Shown here piece after piece: positions 29,395 through 30,066 of a stretch of 30,066 nt of DNA. The notes beneath the pieces were generated by a model. It saw only the letters and a list, made by a program, of their open reading frames with translations, did not search any database and was not told the DNA's origin. The stretch is from positions 973,452 through 1,003,517 of the forward strand of contig BLXT01004508.1 of the NCBI GenBank assembly GCA_019648995.1, read 5' to 3'. The translations under genes and the position numbers were made by a program. Within the stretch, counting starts at the first letter, position 1; each line of letters begins with the position of its first letter. Source of the stretch: Plakobranchus ocellatus (Eukaryota; Mollusca; Gastropoda; Plakobranchidae).

Positions 29395-30066
29395 ATGGCT
29401 GCTTGCGCTGTTGATGAAAGCTTTCCTCAAGTTACTGGTCAGCCTAGAAAACGAGCAAAACTTGGCACTACGAAGGAAATTATGAAACTAGAAAACATGC
29501 CAGGCCATCAAACAGGGGAAGATTGTAGATGTACTAGACTTCATTGTTTTCACGTTACATCTGGAGAAGAAAGAGATAGTCTTGTAGGTCACTTCAACAA
29601 CCTCTCTAGCAAAGATGCAAAGGACAGCCTGTTAGCAGCTCTAATCAATGTTGGGAGTGTAAAACGCAAGCGCCCCACCCCGGGAGTTGTTGGGGAAGCT
29701 CAAAATCCCCACGACCACTCGTACAAGAACCATTTGAAGGTGATGAGAGGTGGGAATACAGTGTCCATTCAAATCTGCATGATCCGCTACATGTGTCACC
29801 TAGTTCACATTAAAAAGCGCTTTAAAAAAGTCAAGCTGACGTTTCCTATGAGAGGACACAGTTACTTGGAGTGTGACAAAGACACTGGCTTTGTTAATCA
29901 GCAGTTCAGGGCAGAAGTTCCATCGGACTGGGTTCAGCACTTTGAGCAAGCTCAGAGGAGCCCCCATCCTTTTATAGTGATACACTGTGATTCAGCTGTC
30001 TTCAGAAACTTTAGCCACCACCTAGATCCACTCTTCCTGGCAAAGTGCCAGTGGCCAGCAGACCAC
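29395..30066 (+). CDS. Transposon-derived protein, 5' part, runs off the window; middle apparently missing
   Basis: An ATG at 29395 (context CATCATGG) opens 224 codons without a stop to the window end, at clearly higher GC than the flanks. The N-terminus is basic (QPRKRAKLG), followed by EDCRCTRLHCF, SGEERDSLVGHFNNLSSKD and VKRKRP. This layout of a Cys-rich start, a helical segment and a KRKRP hinge is common in repeat-borne invertebrate proteins. From about residue 130, RGGNTVSIQICMIRYMCHLV and KLTFPMRGHSYLECDKD resemble the GQNxN and GHS.xxxxD motifs of a putative nuclease or transposase domain (the DUF7869-like group, from memory). Normally a few hundred residues separate these two parts; here the join is direct, at about residues 115-130, and GGxNT lacks part of the GQN motif. 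I infer an internally deleted copy; no frameshift is present. Confidence 0.6.
   Translation, partial: MAACAVDESFPQVTGQPRKRAKLGTTKEIMKLENMPGHQTGEDCRCTRLHCFHVTSGEERDSLVGHFNNLSSKDAKDSLLAALINVGSVKRKRPTPGVVGEAQNPHDHSYKNHLKVMRGGNTVSIQICMIRYMCHLVHIKKRFKKVKLTFPMRGHSYLECDKDTGFVNQQFRAEVPSDWVQHFEQAQRSPHPFIVIHCDSAVFRNFSHHLDPLFLAKCQWPADH

Noticed and set aside
29047-29430. 127-codon minus-strand open frame opposite the edge transposon start
   Set aside because: It reads through the short direct repeats (giving repeated VFPLY/APVF-like peptides) and antisense to a better coding frame. No family resemblance.
1-30066. tRNA, rRNA, CRISPR arrays or bacterial-style operons
   Set aside because: No cloverleaf-like conserved boxes, rRNA words, spaced repeats or ribosome-binding sites were seen. 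The window is eukaryotic with spliced genes.

Overview
This is an AT-rich animal genomic window. I infer a mollusc, probably a heterobranch or pulmonate gastropod. The grounds are the intron-rich gene structure, RT-bearing LINE copies of a style common in mollusc genomes, a pogo/Tigger-type DNA transposon, and recurrent TAGATCTAGATCTA-like words. The species cannot be fixed from the sequence.

The window is dominated by one gene on the minus strand. I reconstructed it exon by exon from splice sites, reading phase and family similarity: 21 coding exons from 27076 down to 5313, summing to 2610 nt (869 residues plus stop). It is TMTC3, a multi-pass ER membrane protein with a C-terminal run of TPR repeats. 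The family is known for O-mannosylation of cadherin domains. All junctions keep frame, no exon is broken, and the copy looks intact. One intron (16323-16789) uses a GC donor. The coding start lies directly on a splice acceptor, so a non-coding 5' exon is expected upstream but was not located.

Most of the rest is intronic and intergenic repeat. From left to right: a LINE 3' fragment (201-575); a three-copy 122-bp tandem repeat (2326-2690); an unexplained GC-richer patch (3735-4060); a tandem duplication in one intron (7820-8035); a 1.29-kb Tigger/pogo-like deletion derivative with TA target duplications (8581-9870); a 5'-truncated LINE with reverse-transcriptase motifs (12273-13700); a 425-bp inverted-repeat element resembling a MITE (15032-15456); microsatellites; and GAGA-bearing repeat units upstream of TMTC3 (27510-28185).

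At the right edge, on the plus strand, a GC-richer open frame starts at 29395 and runs off the window. It resembles the terminal parts of transposon-derived proteins found in many invertebrates, but it seems to lack their middle. Its upstream flank carries four short direct repeats.

I found no operon, CRISPR array, rRNA or tRNA, and nothing I would call a new biological system. The most useful observations are the full TMTC3 model, its GC-AG intron, and the mobile-element relics.
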